A stretch of DNA of 64,000 nt, from the NCBI RefSeq assembly GCF_002812125.1, contig NZ_NPDQ01000003.1:248001-312000 (forward strand), read 5' to 3'. The stretch is from Leptospira brenneri (GTDB lineage Bacteria; Spirochaetota; Leptospiria; Leptospirales; Leptospiraceae). Each line of letters begins with the position of its first letter. Position 1 is the first letter of the stretch. Positions 42,604 to 51,990 of this stretch are shown in pieces. Under the pieces are notes generated by a model that was given only the letters and a program-made list of their open reading frames with translations, was not told the origin of the DNA and searched no databases. A program made the position numbers and the translations under genes.

Positions 42604-44328
42604 TTATGAATTTCTACCGGAATCAATTAGGAGCTTTCGAAGTGCCAAATTCCTTTTAAAATCCGAAGCAAAGTCTTCGATTAAGATAGGAAACCGGTAC
42701 GTCCAATTGGATCTGTCTGCCGTTCCTGGAAGATTGATGCGGTGTTTTTCCGGGTTTTCTAAAACATCGGGAACTCCCAACGCTAAATCCTGAAATAGTT
42801 GAACGGAAAAAAGACTACTCGTCTTAAAAACAAATTCCAGTAGTCCAAGTAAAATCTCATCATCTGATTCCGGTCTTTTTTTATCTAATCGGTCAAAGAA
42901 AAACTGAAGTTTGGATTCCTCATCTCCTTCATTTTTCCACCAGTCCATCACCAAACTAGTATCATGTGTTGATAATACAGAGATTGCATTTTTCCTATAT
43001 GATTCTTCCTCAATGAACTCACCCGTCGTAAATGATCTTGTCCATCGAACCACATCAATTCCAATCATTTCTCTTTCAAATAAAGAATCACGTATAAAGG
43101 AAGGAACAGATCCCAAATCTTCCGCACAAGGAATCATAGAAGAAAAGGATTCGAAAATCTCTAAAATCTTTTCCCCTGATTCTCTCCAATGTTTTTCTTC
43201 TTCTTTGATGTGAAGTTCTGATAAAGGATAGAGTCTCGCTTTGGTTTCTTCAGGTAAGTTTTGATAACCAGCCTCTTTCCAAAAATCCCAATAGAAAATA
43301 TAATGATCTGGTTTGAATTCATGAATGAGCCCAAGTGACTCAAATTCTTTCGGATCCAATCCTTCTTTTTGGAATTCATCTTTTGCGATTCCAAATTGGG
43401 GATGAAACCAACCATGAAGTGCCGTGGCATCTGCACTCGGGATGGACCAAATCCGATACATTCCAATCACATGATCAATCCGATAGAGATGAAAAAAATA
43501 TTCTAAATAAGACAAACGATCTTTCCACCATGAATAGTTTGTTTTTTCTAGAACTTCCCAATTGAGAACAGGAAATCCCCAGGTTTGCCCTGTTTTAGAA
43601 AAATCATCTGGCGGAGCTCCCGCTTGCAAATCCATAATGAAAAATTCAGGATGTTCCCAAACATCGCAAGAATTCCTGGAAGTAAGGATTGGCATATCAC
43701 CTTTCAAATACAATCCCATATCTTCATAATAGGTTTTCACTTCAGATAACTGATCGTAGGCGATTTTTTGTAAATACACCCAAAATAGTGCATCTTCTCT
43801 ACGTTTGGAAAATATATATTCTTTGGCAAAATTTGGATCTTGGTATTCCTTAGGCCATTCCCACCAACCTTTATCCGTAAACTCTTCATATAAAAGGCGA
43901 AAGGCTGCATAAGAATAACACCAATGGTGTTTTTCCAAAAAATAAGTAGCCTCACTCATGGCTTCTTTTTGGTTTTCTGTATAATATTTACGAATGATTT
44001 CTAATTTTAGATTCCGAATGCGAATGGGATGGTTTTGTAAAAACCGAATCTCACGTTTGCGAGACTTGGAATTGAAACCTAGTTTGTGTAAAGATATGTA
44101 AAGTGGATCGATTGCAAAGGCAGAAATAGCACTGTAAGGTGAGTATCCAAATCCTGTATCGTTTAAGGGTAATAATTGAATGATACTAAAGCCAACATCT
44201 TTAGCCCAATCACAAAGTGGATATAAACTATAAATGTCACCACATTCAAATGAATGTTCAGAAATAATTGAGGGCAGAGATACAAGTACCCCTGCCCTTC
44301 TTTTTTTTACGTTTCGAAATGATTCCAA
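42604..44328 (-). CDS. malQ: 4-alpha-glucanotransferase (MalQ)
   Basis: A 574-residue GH77 enzyme that moves alpha-1,4-glucan segments between chains. RRAGVLVSLPSI and WAKDVGFSIIQLLPLNDTG with GYSPYSAISAFA match the N-terminal barrel; the nucleophile Asp is in YRIDHVIGMYRIW, the acid/base region in CAEDLGSVPSFI, and TADRSNWTYRFP closes the domain. Full length. It follows the class I aldolase gene on the same strand with 5 bases between, so sugar polymer use and glycolysis are cotranscribed. Confidence 0.92.
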   Translation of the reverse strand: MESFRNVKKRRAGVLVSLPSIISEHSFECGDIYSLYPLCDWAKDVGFSIIQLLPLNDTGFGYSPYSAISAFAIDPLYISLHKLGFNSKSRKREIRFLQNHPIRIRNLKLEIIRKYYTENQKEAMSEATYFLEKHHWCYSYAAFRLLYEEFTDKGWWEWPKEYQDPNFAKEYIFSKRREDALFWVYLQKIAYDQLSEVKTYYEDMGLYLKGDMPILTSRNSCDVWEHPEFFIMDLQAGAPPDDFSKTGQTWGFPVLNWEVLEKTNYSWWKDRLSYLEYFFHLYRIDHVIGMYRIWSIPSADATALHGWFHPQFGIAKDEFQKEGLDPKEFESLGLIHEFKPDHYIFYWDFWKEAGYQNLPEETKARLYPLSELHIKEEEKHWRESGEKILEIFESFSSMIPCAEDLGSVPSFIRDSLFEREMIGIDVVRWTRSFTTGEFIEEESYRKNAISVLSTHDTSLVMDWWKNEGDEESKLQFFFDRLDKKRPESDDEILLGLLEFVFKTSSLFSVQLFQDLALGVPDVLENPEKHRINLPGTADRSNWTYRFPILIEDFASDFKRNLALRKLLIDSGRNS

Positions 44329-44333
44329 GTCTT

Positions 44334-45398
44334 TTAAGCGACTGTGATCTCTTTCGATAAGTATACGTCTTGGATGGCGTTGAGTAATGCAACCCCGTCC
44401 TTCATTGGTTTTTGGAATGCCTTTCTTCCAGAGATAAGTCCCATTCCACCAGCGCGTTTGTTGATCACTGCTGTTTTGATTGCATCCTGTAAATCGTTTT
44501 CTCCAGAAGCTCCACCAGAGTTAATCAGACCTGCTCTTCCCATGTAACAATTTGCTACTTGGTAACGAGTGAGGTCAATTGGGTGGTCAGAAGTAAGATC
44601 AGAATAGATACGTTTGTCTGTTTTACCATAAGAAGACTCTTGGTTTAACACATTGTATCCACCATTATTCTCAGGTAACTTTTGTTTGATGATATCCGCT
44701 TGGATAGTCACACCTAAGTGGTTTGCTTGTCCTGTTAAGTCTGCAGAAACATGGTAGTCTTTGTCTTTTTTGAACGCATTGTTTCTTACATAACACCAAA
44801 GAATAGTTGCCATTCCTAGTTCATGAGCCATTTGAAAGATTTTTGAAATCTCTACAATTTCGCGTCCAGAGTCAGCAGAACCAAAATAAATGGTAGCACC
44901 GATCGCAACACAACCTTGGTCGTACGCTTGTTTTACAGTAGCGAACAAAATTTGTTCACTTTTGTTTGGGTAGGTTAAAAGTTCATTGTGGTTGATTTTC
45001 AAAATGAAAGGAATTTTATGAGCGTACTTTCTTGCCACTGATCCAAGAACACCTAGAGTCGTCGCAACACCGTTACAACCACCTTCGATTGCCAATTTGA
45101 TGATGTTTTCGCCATCAAAATAGATCGGGTTTTTCGCAAAAGAAGCACCAGCAGAGTGTTCAATCCCTTGGTCTACCGGAAGGATGGAAACATAACCAGT
45201 CCCACCAAGGCGACCGCTGCCAAGTAAGGTTTGGATGCTACGAAGCACAGGTACAGACCTGTCTGTCGGAGCAAAAATTCTATCAACCCAGTCAGAGCCA
45301 GGCACGTGGATTAGTTCTTTAGCGATTTTTGGCGATTTGAATCCAAGTAGGGATTCCGCGTCGTTTCCAAGATGTTTCGAGATTTCGTCGAAGTTCAA
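44334..45398 (-). CDS. Class I fructose-bisphosphate aldolase (DhnA/FbaB type)
   Basis: A 354-residue aldolase of the DhnA type, splitting fructose-1,6-bisphosphate into triose phosphates. Visible: [49 protein letters not shown] and [20 protein letters not shown] lies 7 bases before a TTG at 45398, which sets the start at [11 protein letters not shown]; the longer open frame to 45437 reads across this ribosome-binding site and is not used. Expression likely extends into malQ. Confidence 0.9.
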   Translation of the reverse strand: MNFDEISKHLGNDAESLLGFKSPKIAKELIHVPGSDWVDRIFAPTDRSVPVLRSIQTLLGSGRLGGTGYVSILPVDQGIEHSAGASFAKNPIYFDGENIIKLAIEGGCNGVATTLGVLGSVARKYAHKIPFILKINHNELLTYPNKSEQILFATVKQAYDQGCVAIGATIYFGSADSGREIVEISKIFQMAHELGMATILWCYVRNNAFKKDKDYHVSADLTGQANHLGVTIQADIIKQKLPENNGGYNVLNQESSYGKTDKRIYSDLTSDHPIDLTRYQVANCYMGRAGLINSGGASGENDLQDAIKTAVINKRAGGMGLISGRKAFQKPMKDGVALLNAIQDVYLSKEITVA

Positions 45399-45502
45399 AG
45401 TTGTTCTCCTAAAAAATAAATTCTCGGGTTCTTCCAATGTGACAACATCTTTTTTTGCTCGTCGCCCATTCGCTTGGCCCTAACTTGAATTGAGAGGCGA
45501 AT

Positions 45503-46390
45503 TTGAGAGGATCAGCACAATTTCGAATGTTTTTTTCCCTGGCTTGGCTTTTCCTCACACTCTCTTTGGGTGTGTGGTGGTGGATTTTAGGGTTCCGCCA
45601 AGCAAAAACCATATCAGAAATTTCTATCAGTGCAGAAAGACAGGTGGAACTCGACCGAGTGAACCGGATGTTACAATTGGAAGGATCTTTTTTTCTTTCC
45701 ATGTTAACTCTTGGTGGAGTAACACTCGCTGTTTTATCTTACAGAGACCACAAACGTTCCAAACTCATTTCTGATTTTTTTTCGACGGTCACTCACGAAA
45801 TGAAAACACCTATCGCCAGCTTACAGTTGCAAATCGAAGTCCTTCTCGAAGGAACAAAACATCCCGAACTCAAAAGAAAATTAGAAAAAATTTGGAAAGA
45901 AAACCAACGCATTGAATCACAAATGGGCAATGCATTTTATCTTGCGAGCCTTATGCAAGGGGAATCTTTGTACTTAGAAACACTTACTCTTACCGATTTA
46001 CGTGAGTCCTATGCGCATCATGAACCAGATCTCCACTGGAATATTTTAATACCGGAAAAATCGAAAGTCCATCTAGATAAAAAAGCTTTTTTTGCTATGT
46101 TGAAAAACTTAAGTGAAAATGCTAAACGCCACGGAAAAGCAAAAACCATCAAACTGACTGTAACCAAAGAAAAAGAATTCATTCACTTTCTTTTAGAAGA
46201 TGATGGGAATGGATTTGTCGGAAACAAAAAGAATCTCACTCTTCCATTTTTACGACATTCGAAAACCAGTGGGAGTGGAATTGGTTTGTATATCGTTAAA
46301 AAATTAATCGAAAAAATGAAAGGGTCTCTTGAATTCCCGAACAGTACGTCCGGATTTCAAGTAAAGCTGATCCTAAAAGAGGTTCCATGA
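45503..46390 (+). CDS. Sensor histidine kinase
   Basis: A 295-residue kinase: two membrane helices (about residues 8-30 and 60-78) enclosing a short periplasmic loop of 30 residues, then the DHp domain with VTHEMKTPIASLQL (phosphorylated His) and a HATPase domain with NLSENAKRHGKA, DDGNGFVG and GSGIGLYIVKKLI. No separate sensing domain. The start is TTG at 45503 behind GAGAGG; ATG at 45527 is a shorter alternative. Overlaps the response regulator by 4 bases. Confidence 0.9.
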   Translation: MRGSAQFRMFFSLAWLFLTLSLGVWWWILGFRQAKTISEISISAERQVELDRVNRMLQLEGSFFLSMLTLGGVTLAVLSYRDHKRSKLISDFFSTVTHEMKTPIASLQLQIEVLLEGTKHPELKRKLEKIWKENQRIESQMGNAFYLASLMQGESLYLETLTLTDLRESYAHHEPDLHWNILIPEKSKVHLDKKAFFAMLKNLSENAKRHGKAKTIKLTVTKEKEFIHFLLEDDGNGFVGNKKNLTLPFLRHSKTSGSGIGLYIVKKLIEKMKGSLEFPNSTSGFQVKLILKEVP

Positions 46391-47070
46391 AACCAAGAAT
46401 TTTGCTTGTTGAGGACGACGAAGGCCTAGGTGAAACTTTAAAAGAACGATTGGAACAAGACAGATACCGTGTCCAATGGGCCAAAACAGCAACAGAAGCA
46501 GAAGGTCTATTTTCTCCGAGTTTATTTGATTTGGTGGTACTAGACTTAAGACTTCCTGATGGGAACGGGTTCCAACTAGCAGAACTTTTTGTATCCAAAG
46601 AAAAAGACATACCCTTTCTATTTTTAACAGCCCAAGCGGGTGCACAGGAAAGACTTCGTGGCTTTGAACTCGGTGCTGCCGAATTCATTCCCAAACCCTT
46701 TCATTTAAAAGAATTTCTCATTCGTTTGGAACGAGTGGTGGCACAAACTCGTCCTCATTTTGGTCAAAAATGGAAAATGAACCAAACAGAAATCCATTTG
46801 GATTCTTTTCTTGTAAAACTAGAAGACGGAACTTCCGTCCTTCTATCGAAGCGGGACTGCGCACTACTCGCCCTTCTCCTATCTGATATCAGAAAAGTTT
46901 TTAGTCGTTCGGAGATTTTGGACAATATTGTAGGGGAAGAGAGTTTTCCAACGGAACGAACCATAGACAATGCCATTGTCCGACTGCGGGATGCACTGGG
47001 CGAAGACTCGATCCGCAACGTGCGAGGGGTTGGGTACCAATGGGTGGCCGAGGTGGTCCCTCTAAAATAA
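46387..47070 (+). CDS. OmpR-family response regulator
   Basis: A 227-residue regulator. The receiver has LLVEDDEGLG (acidic pair), the phosphorylated Asp in LVVLDLRLPDGNG, LFLTAQAGA and the Lys in FIPKPFHLKE; the C-terminal winged helix shows SKRDCALLALLL, RSEILDNIVGE and NAIVRLRDALGEDSIRNVRG ending GVGYQWV. It partners the kinase immediately upstream. The next gene, coding for an exported protein, starts 46 bases later and may be a target. Confidence 0.94.
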   Translation: MKPRILLVEDDEGLGETLKERLEQDRYRVQWAKTATEAEGLFSPSLFDLVVLDLRLPDGNGFQLAELFVSKEKDIPFLFLTAQAGAQERLRGFELGAAEFIPKPFHLKEFLIRLERVVAQTRPHFGQKWKMNQTEIHLDSFLVKLEDGTSVLLSKRDCALLALLLSDIRKVFSRSEILDNIVGEESFPTERTIDNAIVRLRDALGEDSIRNVRGVGYQWVAEVVPLK

Positions 47071-47116
47071 GAATCCTTTGTTGGGGAATCGGGGAATTTT
47101 ACCGATACTTTTAGAA

Positions 47117-47848
47117 ATGAAACAAGGATTGGTCATTTCTATCGTATTTCTATCCTCCTTGTTTTCGATTTCCCTCGGGGCCTGGGAAACGGACATCGAT
47201 TACAACTACGAATACGAAAAAAATGGCCCTTATACCAAATTTTCTGATTGGGTACCTTACAAACTCCATAAATGGGAACCAAAATATTTAGAAGATTTTT
47301 ACGAATTATACAATCTAAAACAACATTATAATGATAATGAAATTAGAAAAAATATCTATTGGTTAAAAATCGCACTAGGAAAGCGGTTTCGCCACCCAAA
47401 ACATTCCCTCTGTGAAACCAAAACAGAAAAAGAATATTATAAATATCGAAATTTGATGTTTATGCACATCAACATTCAAATCATGCGTTCCTATATGCGA
47501 CTTGCTTCTAAATTCGACAAACGCCACGTTTATTTTTATAATTTGGATTTTGCCCACGAACTGAAAGAAAGTTTCACAGTTGCGGAAAGTTTCTACAAAG
47601 AAGCCATTCCCTACTGGGAAAAAGCAAAAGATTATGCGGACAAAGCCAACGAAGTCCCCGTTGATTTGGATTTAGGAACCATCGAAACAGAACGGTATGA
47701 AATTGTTACTGGCAAATTAGATTTCGGACATATCATCGAAAACCATTTGGATAGGCTCGATGGAAAAAAGAAAATTGTATCGGAGTATTTGGCAAAGTAT
47801 CCAGAAGCTGATGCAAAAGTTTTAGATCTTGCCGACAGAGAGAACTAA
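47117..47848 (+). CDS. Exported helical protein of unknown function
   Basis: A 243-residue protein with a signal peptide (MKQGLVISIVFLSSLFSISLG, cleavage near GAW). The mature part is rich in Tyr, Lys, Glu and His and looks mostly helical, with possible TPR-like pairs around FYNLDFAHELKESFTVAESF and YKEAIPYWEKAKDYADKAN. I do not recognise a family. It lies just after the two-component pair on the same strand. Its last 4 bases overlap the convergent phosphatase gene. Confidence 0.75.
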   Translation: MKQGLVISIVFLSSLFSISLGAWETDIDYNYEYEKNGPYTKFSDWVPYKLHKWEPKYLEDFYELYNLKQHYNDNEIRKNIYWLKIALGKRFRHPKHSLCETKTEKEYYKYRNLMFMHINIQIMRSYMRLASKFDKRHVYFYNLDFAHELKESFTVAESFYKEAIPYWEKAKDYADKANEVPVDLDLGTIETERYEIVTGKLDFGHIIENHLDRLDGKKKIVSEYLAKYPEADAKVLDLADREN

Positions 47849-49584
47849 AATTCCATAAAAAGAACCGCAATATCATCATGAATGATTCTGTCCTTATCAA
47901 TGAGGCAATTAGCGATCATTTTTTTAAGTAAACTATCAGCAGAATCAGAAACTGAAATCATTTCAGAAAGTTCCTGTAAAAAAATATCAAGTCCAATATA
48001 TCCACCGGCCTCTTCTTCCAATTCATAAATTCCATCAGAATACAAAAGCAAACAATCTCCTTCTTCAAAGGTTTTGGAAATGGTTCTGCCTTCCCAAGAG
48101 TCAAGAAGAAGGATGGGATACATTTCATCTTTTACAAGTTTCATCACACGTTCATTCTTTTTCCAAAAAACAACAGGGGGATGGCCCGCAAAACTAAACT
48201 CAACCCTTCTCTCTTTTGGAAACAAACGAAGGACACAAGCAGATATATGGTGTTTGAAAATAATGGTTTTTAGCTCCAAATGCATGGCAGCTAAAATTTC
48301 GGAAGGGCCGAGTTCTAATTTAGAATGTTTTTTAAAGGATACGGCAGCGATTCCTGAAACGAGTGCAGAAGAAATTCCATGACCAGAAATATCTCCAAAA
48401 AAAATATCAATACGATCTTCCGTTGTTTTTTCGTATAAAATTAAATCCCCACCGATTTCATCGTAAGGTAAAAACCGAGATTGAATTTTTACATTTGGAA
48501 TTTCACCAAAATCCTTAGCAACCCAAGCTTCTTGGGTTAACTTAGCAAGTGCTAAATCCTCTTTGATATCAGAATAAAATCTTTGTAAGATTTTTTCTTT
48601 TTTCATGAGTTTGATTTCATTTTTAGCACGAACTAACCCTTGCGAAATAAAACCTGCAATCAAACCGAGTAACCGTTTGGTTTCCTCTGACCAATTGCCA
48701 ACTTGTTTGTAAGTGGTAATTCCAAGAATTCCAATCACAGTTCCTTCATCTCGTAATCCCACAACAAGTAGGGAACGAACTTCCGCACGTTTGAATAAAT
48801 CCAAATGCCAAGGTTCATCCACCATAAGAGAAGTATCCGCGATATGAATCACACCATCAGAAGCTAAAATCCCCAATCGTTCTGGATTCATTTTTGCGAT
48901 AGGAAGTTTGGTTCCGACTTGGTAAAGAGAAGGCATTCCTTCCTGCACCCATTCATGAGATACGGACAAAAATTGTTTGTCTGGAGAAATTTCTGCGACA
49001 AACACTCTGTCCGCTCGGGAGTATTTACCGAGTTCTTCCAAAGCAAACTGGATGGCATCAGATACAAACTCAGCTTTCGAATGGACAAAGGTTTTAGAAA
49101 CTTCCGTTACAATCTGGGAAAATTTCAAAAGCCCGGAAAGTTTGACTTCCGATTCCCTGATAGAAGAAATTTCAATTTGTTGGCCCCAAATCCGGACAAG
49201 ATGTCCATCTTCCACTTGGCCATGGGAATTCATCAGAAAGACCCTTTGGTGTCCGTCGGATAACTCTACAAAGTATTCGTAATTCTCTAATTGGTAAAAA
49301 TCACGAATGAACTGACGGAGTAAGTCTACACTTTCCAAACGGACTAAATCTTTTAAATACTTACCTATAATTTCTTGGGTAGTTTGATAACCGTAAAACT
49401 GAGCCAAAGGTAAATTACAATCTCTGACAATGCTATGGCGCCAAATAAATTCCAACTGTTCTTCTTTTGAAAGAGAGATGGGCATAGGAATGTCCAACTC
49501 ATAACACCAAATGGCGTCTTTAGAAAGGCGGATGAAGCTCTCTAAATGTTGGTAACGACCATAATCGGGTGTCCGAGAACTCAT
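47845..49584 (-). CDS. PAS-GAF-SpoIIE phosphatase
   Basis: A 579-residue soluble signalling protein: an N-terminal PAS-like region (about 15-145), a GAF domain (about 165-325, with RADRVFVAEISPD and LLVVGLRDEGTVIGILGI), a coiled-coil linker, and a SpoIIE/PP2C phosphatase (about 355-579) with metal motifs IGGDLILYE, FGDISGHGISSAL, FAGHPPVVFW and LLYSDGIYELEEE. It probably dephosphorylates an anti-sigma antagonist in response to a small ligand. No partner gene adjoins it. The product is the second such phosphatase in the window. Confidence 0.9.
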   Translation of the reverse strand: MSSRTPDYGRYQHLESFIRLSKDAIWCYELDIPMPISLSKEEQLEFIWRHSIVRDCNLPLAQFYGYQTTQEIIGKYLKDLVRLESVDLLRQFIRDFYQLENYEYFVELSDGHQRVFLMNSHGQVEDGHLVRIWGQQIEISSIRESEVKLSGLLKFSQIVTEVSKTFVHSKAEFVSDAIQFALEELGKYSRADRVFVAEISPDKQFLSVSHEWVQEGMPSLYQVGTKLPIAKMNPERLGILASDGVIHIADTSLMVDEPWHLDLFKRAEVRSLLVVGLRDEGTVIGILGITTYKQVGNWSEETKRLLGLIAGFISQGLVRAKNEIKLMKKEKILQRFYSDIKEDLALAKLTQEAWVAKDFGEIPNVKIQSRFLPYDEIGGDLILYEKTTEDRIDIFFGDISGHGISSALVSGIAAVSFKKHSKLELGPSEILAAMHLELKTIIFKHHISACVLRLFPKERRVEFSFAGHPPVVFWKKNERVMKLVKDEMYPILLLDSWEGRTISKTFEEGDCLLLYSDGIYELEEEAGGYIGLDIFLQELSEMISVSDSADSLLKKMIANCLIDKDRIIHDDIAVLFMEF

Positions 49585-49803
49585 CTAGATTCTAACCTCT
49601 AGGAATCTTCGACCATTGCCATAAAAAAAACATATTTAATTGGAAATCCGAAAATTTTCCGAATTCTCATCGGAAATTAACCGATTCCGTTGACCAAATC
49701 ATGCGCTTTGTAGATAGTATTTCGAAATGGCGGAAGCTTAAATAGTGCAATTTTGCTAACTATATAAGCGAATGATTCAATTTACTTGCAAATCGTCTAA
49801 TTT

Positions 49804-49874
49804 CAAGGCATGAGGTTTCGCTCAATATGCTTAGAAACTCCACGAAACCCTTATATTTAGGTCGAAATGCCTTG
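49804..49874. promoter_or_regulatory. Nested inverted repeats upstream of glnA
   Basis: CAAGGCAT (49804-49811) faces ATGCCTTG (49867-49874), and inside lies GGTTTCG (49814-49820) facing CGAAACC (49843-49849). The outer right arm touches the sigma-54 promoter. This could be a binding site for the promoter activator or for a repressor. The remaining part of the 361-base gap 49585-49945 is AT-rich with nothing else recognised. Confidence 0.45.
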
Positions 49875-49888
49875 GTATAAATCTTGCA
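49872..49888 (+). promoter_or_regulatory. Sigma-54 promoter of glnA
   Basis: TTGGTATAAATCTTGCA carries GG and GC exactly 10 bases apart, as required for the -24/-12 elements of RpoN promoters (consensus TGGCAC-N5-TTGC). Transcription would begin near 49899, leaving a leader of about 47 bases before the ATG at 49946. Confidence 0.75.
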
Positions 49889-49945
49889 TTTAAATGGAAA
49901 TCAGATTACAACAATCAGACCGACCTCTGAAAGAAGGAGAATCAA

Positions 49946-51406
49946 ATGCAGTTCGCAACCCCAAAATTTACTTCCGGAAAGGAAGTGGTTGAGTATGCCA
50001 AAAAAAATGGAGTCATTTTCTACGACTTCCGCTTCACGGATATCAAAGGAATGTGGCACCACGTATCGTATTATGTGAATTCCGTTGATGAAGATACATT
50101 CAAAGGTATCCCTTTTGATGGATCTTCCATTGCTCGTTGGCAGCCAATCAATGCTTCCGATATGCAATTACACCCAGAAATTTCTACGGCATTTTTAGAT
50201 CCGTTTACCGCTGACAAAACAATCGTTATGTTTTGTGATGTATGGGATATCTACAAAAAACAATACTATGAAAAATGCCCACGTTCCATTGCAAAAAAAG
50301 CATTAGATTTCATGAACAAATCTGGAATTGCAGACACTGCGTATTTTGGTCCAGAAAACGAATTTTTTGTTTTCGACAGCTTACGTGTTCGCGATGAAAT
50401 CAACTGCCAATACTATGAATTAGATTCCAATGAAGGGATCTGGAACACTCACTCCGAAATTCCAGGAAACAGCAATACAGGAAAAATCAACTTCAACTCT
50501 GGACACCGTCCTGGAACGAAAGGTGGTTACTTCCCAGTAGCTCCGATTGACTCACAAGTTGATCTTCGTGCAGAATTTGTAAAAACTCTAGAGTCCATTG
50601 GAATGGAAACTTTTGTGGTTCACCACGAAGTAGCACAGGCTCAAGGGGAAATCGGTGTTAAGTTTGGAACTTTAATTGAAGCCGCTGACAACGTTCAAAA
50701 GTTAAAATACATCGTTAAGATGGTAGCTCATAAACACGGAAAAACGGCTACTTTCATGCCAAAACCACTTTTTGGTGATAACGGTAACGGTATGCACGTT
50801 CATATCTCTCTTTGGAAAGGTGGAAAAAACCTTTTTGCTGGAGATAAATACCAAGGTCTTTCTGACTTCGCATTCAACTATGTTGGTGGAGTTTTAAAAT
50901 ACGCTAGAGCTTGTGCTGCATTCACTAACGCATCAACTAACTCTTACAAACGACTCATCCCTGGATTCGAAGCTCCTTCCATTCTAGCATACTCTGCTCA
51001 GAACCGTTCTGCTTCTTGCCGTATTCCTTTTGTGAGCGGTGAAAAAGCGAAACGTGTGGAATTCCGATTCCCAGACTCAACAGCTAACCCATATTTGGCG
51101 TTCGCATCGTTACTTATGGCAGGTCTTGCTGGAGTTACAGAAAAAATCGATCCAGGTCCTGCACGTGAAGAAGATCTTTTTGAACTTTCTTTAGATGAAA
51201 TCCGTGAAAAAGGAATTCGTCAAATGCCTCACACACTTCGTGAAGCTGTGGAAGAAATGCTTGCTCAAAGAGAAATATTCAAACAAGGTGATGTGTTTTC
51301 AGAAACCTTTCTACAAACATACCAACACTACAAGTTTGAAACAGAAATTTGGCCATGGGAAGGTCGCCCTCACCCATACGAATTCCTCACTACTTACTCT
51401 TGCTAA
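49946..51406 (+). CDS. glnA: Glutamine synthetase, type I (GlnA)
   Basis: A 486-residue GSI enzyme making glutamine from glutamate, ammonia and [94 protein letters not shown] and [19 protein letters not shown] are present. At the loop where enterobacterial enzymes carry the adenylylated Tyr (NLYDLPPEE) this protein reads DLFELSLDE, with Phe at residue 412, so adenylylation control appears absent. AAGGAG precedes the ATG. Transcribed from a sigma-54 promoter and closed by a strong terminator. Confidence 0.97.
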   Translation: MQFATPKFTSGKEVVEYAKKNGVIFYDFRFTDIKGMWHHVSYYVNSVDEDTFKGIPFDGSSIARWQPINASDMQLHPEISTAFLDPFTADKTIVMFCDVWDIYKKQYYEKCPRSIAKKALDFMNKSGIADTAYFGPENEFFVFDSLRVRDEINCQYYELDSNEGIWNTHSEIPGNSNTGKINFNSGHRPGTKGGYFPVAPIDSQVDLRAEFVKTLESIGMETFVVHHEVAQAQGEIGVKFGTLIEAADNVQKLKYIVKMVAHKHGKTATFMPKPLFGDNGNGMHVHISLWKGGKNLFAGDKYQGLSDFAFNYVGGVLKYARACAAFTNASTNSYKRLIPGFEAPSILAYSAQNRSASCRIPFVSGEKAKRVEFRFPDSTANPYLAFASLLMAGLAGVTEKIDPGPAREEDLFELSLDEIREKGIRQMPHTLREAVEEMLAQREIFKQGDVFSETFLQTYQHYKFETEIWPWEGRPHPYEFLTTYSC

Positions 51407-51409
51407 GAG

Positions 51410-51437
51410 AAAAAGCCCCGGCAACCGTCGGGGCTTT
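51410..51437 (+). terminator. Rho-independent terminator of glnA
   Basis: AGCCCCG (51414-51420) pairs with CGGGGCT (51429-51435), extended by A/T pairs, 8-base loop, followed by a run of eight T. It lies only a few bases after the glnA stop. Confidence 0.95.
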
Positions 51438-51519
51438 TTTTTGTTTACCAATCTCATTCTCTCCAAAAAATGACAAAAGAACTAAAGATTTAGTTCAACC
51501 AAACGATCTAAGGTTATAG

Positions 51520-51596
51520 GGCGAGGTAGCTCAGATGGTTAGAGCACAGGATTCATAACCCTGAGGTCACGGGTTCGACTCCCGTCTTCGCTACCA
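51520..51596 (+). tRNA. tRNA-Met (CAT), elongator
   Basis: A 77-base cloverleaf with encoded CCA. It starts GGCGAGGTAGCTCAGATGG, has anticodon loop TTCATAA (anticodon CAT), extra arm GAGGTCA, T-arm GGGTTCGACTCCC and acceptor end CTTCGCTACCA. The G1-U72 pairing and the sequence resemble elongator tRNA-Met of other bacteria rather than the initiator, which has a mismatched first pair, or tRNA-Ile2. Confidence 0.93.
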
Positions 51597-51615
51597 AAGA
51601 TCGAGAGGACAAGGT

Positions 51616-51906
51616 ATGAAAAAAACAAACCGTTTGTTTTCAATTCTGGTTCTGGTATTATTTACTGGATCCATCCAAGCAGCTGACTTTCCTAAATGTA
51701 AAGAGGCCTGCGATAAGTTTTACAGCTGTACAGTGCAAGTGAATCCAAATGCTTCTGAAGAGCAAAAAAACACCCTTAAAAGAGGTTGTGAATTCAACTG
51801 TAACCGACCTAAATACTACAATAAAATTGCAGGCTGCTTATCTAGCGGTGATTCTTGCAAAGCATTCTCTTCTTGCATTATGAAAGAAATGCAAGGCAAT
51901 AAATAA
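51616..51906 (+). CDS. Small Cys-rich exported protein
   Basis: A 96-residue protein with signal peptide MKKTNRLFSILVLVLFTGSI ending near QAAD. The mature about 73 residues contain eight cysteines in CKEAC, YSCTV, RGCEFNC, GCLSS, DSCKAF and SSCIM, a spaced pattern expected to form four disulfides and a helical fold. Similar Cys-rich exported proteins occur in leptospires; the function is unknown. It lies 20 bases after the tRNA-Met gene and has its own terminator. Confidence 0.82.
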   Translation: MKKTNRLFSILVLVLFTGSIQAADFPKCKEACDKFYSCTVQVNPNASEEQKNTLKRGCEFNCNRPKYYNKIAGCLSSGDSCKAFSSCIMKEMQGNK

Positions 51907-51934
51907 CTACAAACCTCTAGAATCAAAAGAAATC

Positions 51935-51969
51935 AAGGTAAGGCTATCCACATAGCTCTTACCTTTTTT
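51935..51969 (+). terminator. Rho-independent terminator after the Cys-rich protein gene
   Basis: AAGGTAAGGCTAT (from 51935) pairs with ATAGCTCTTACCTT (one bulged base) around a CCAC loop, followed by six T at 51964-51969. It separates the plus-strand gene from convergent smc. Confidence 0.88.
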
Positions 51970-51990
51970 CGCGTACGAAATGGAACCGAC

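Noticed and set aside
45399..45437. N-terminal extension of class I aldolase
   Set aside because: The extra codons read through a good TAGGAG ribosome-binding site placed 7 bases before a TTG start.
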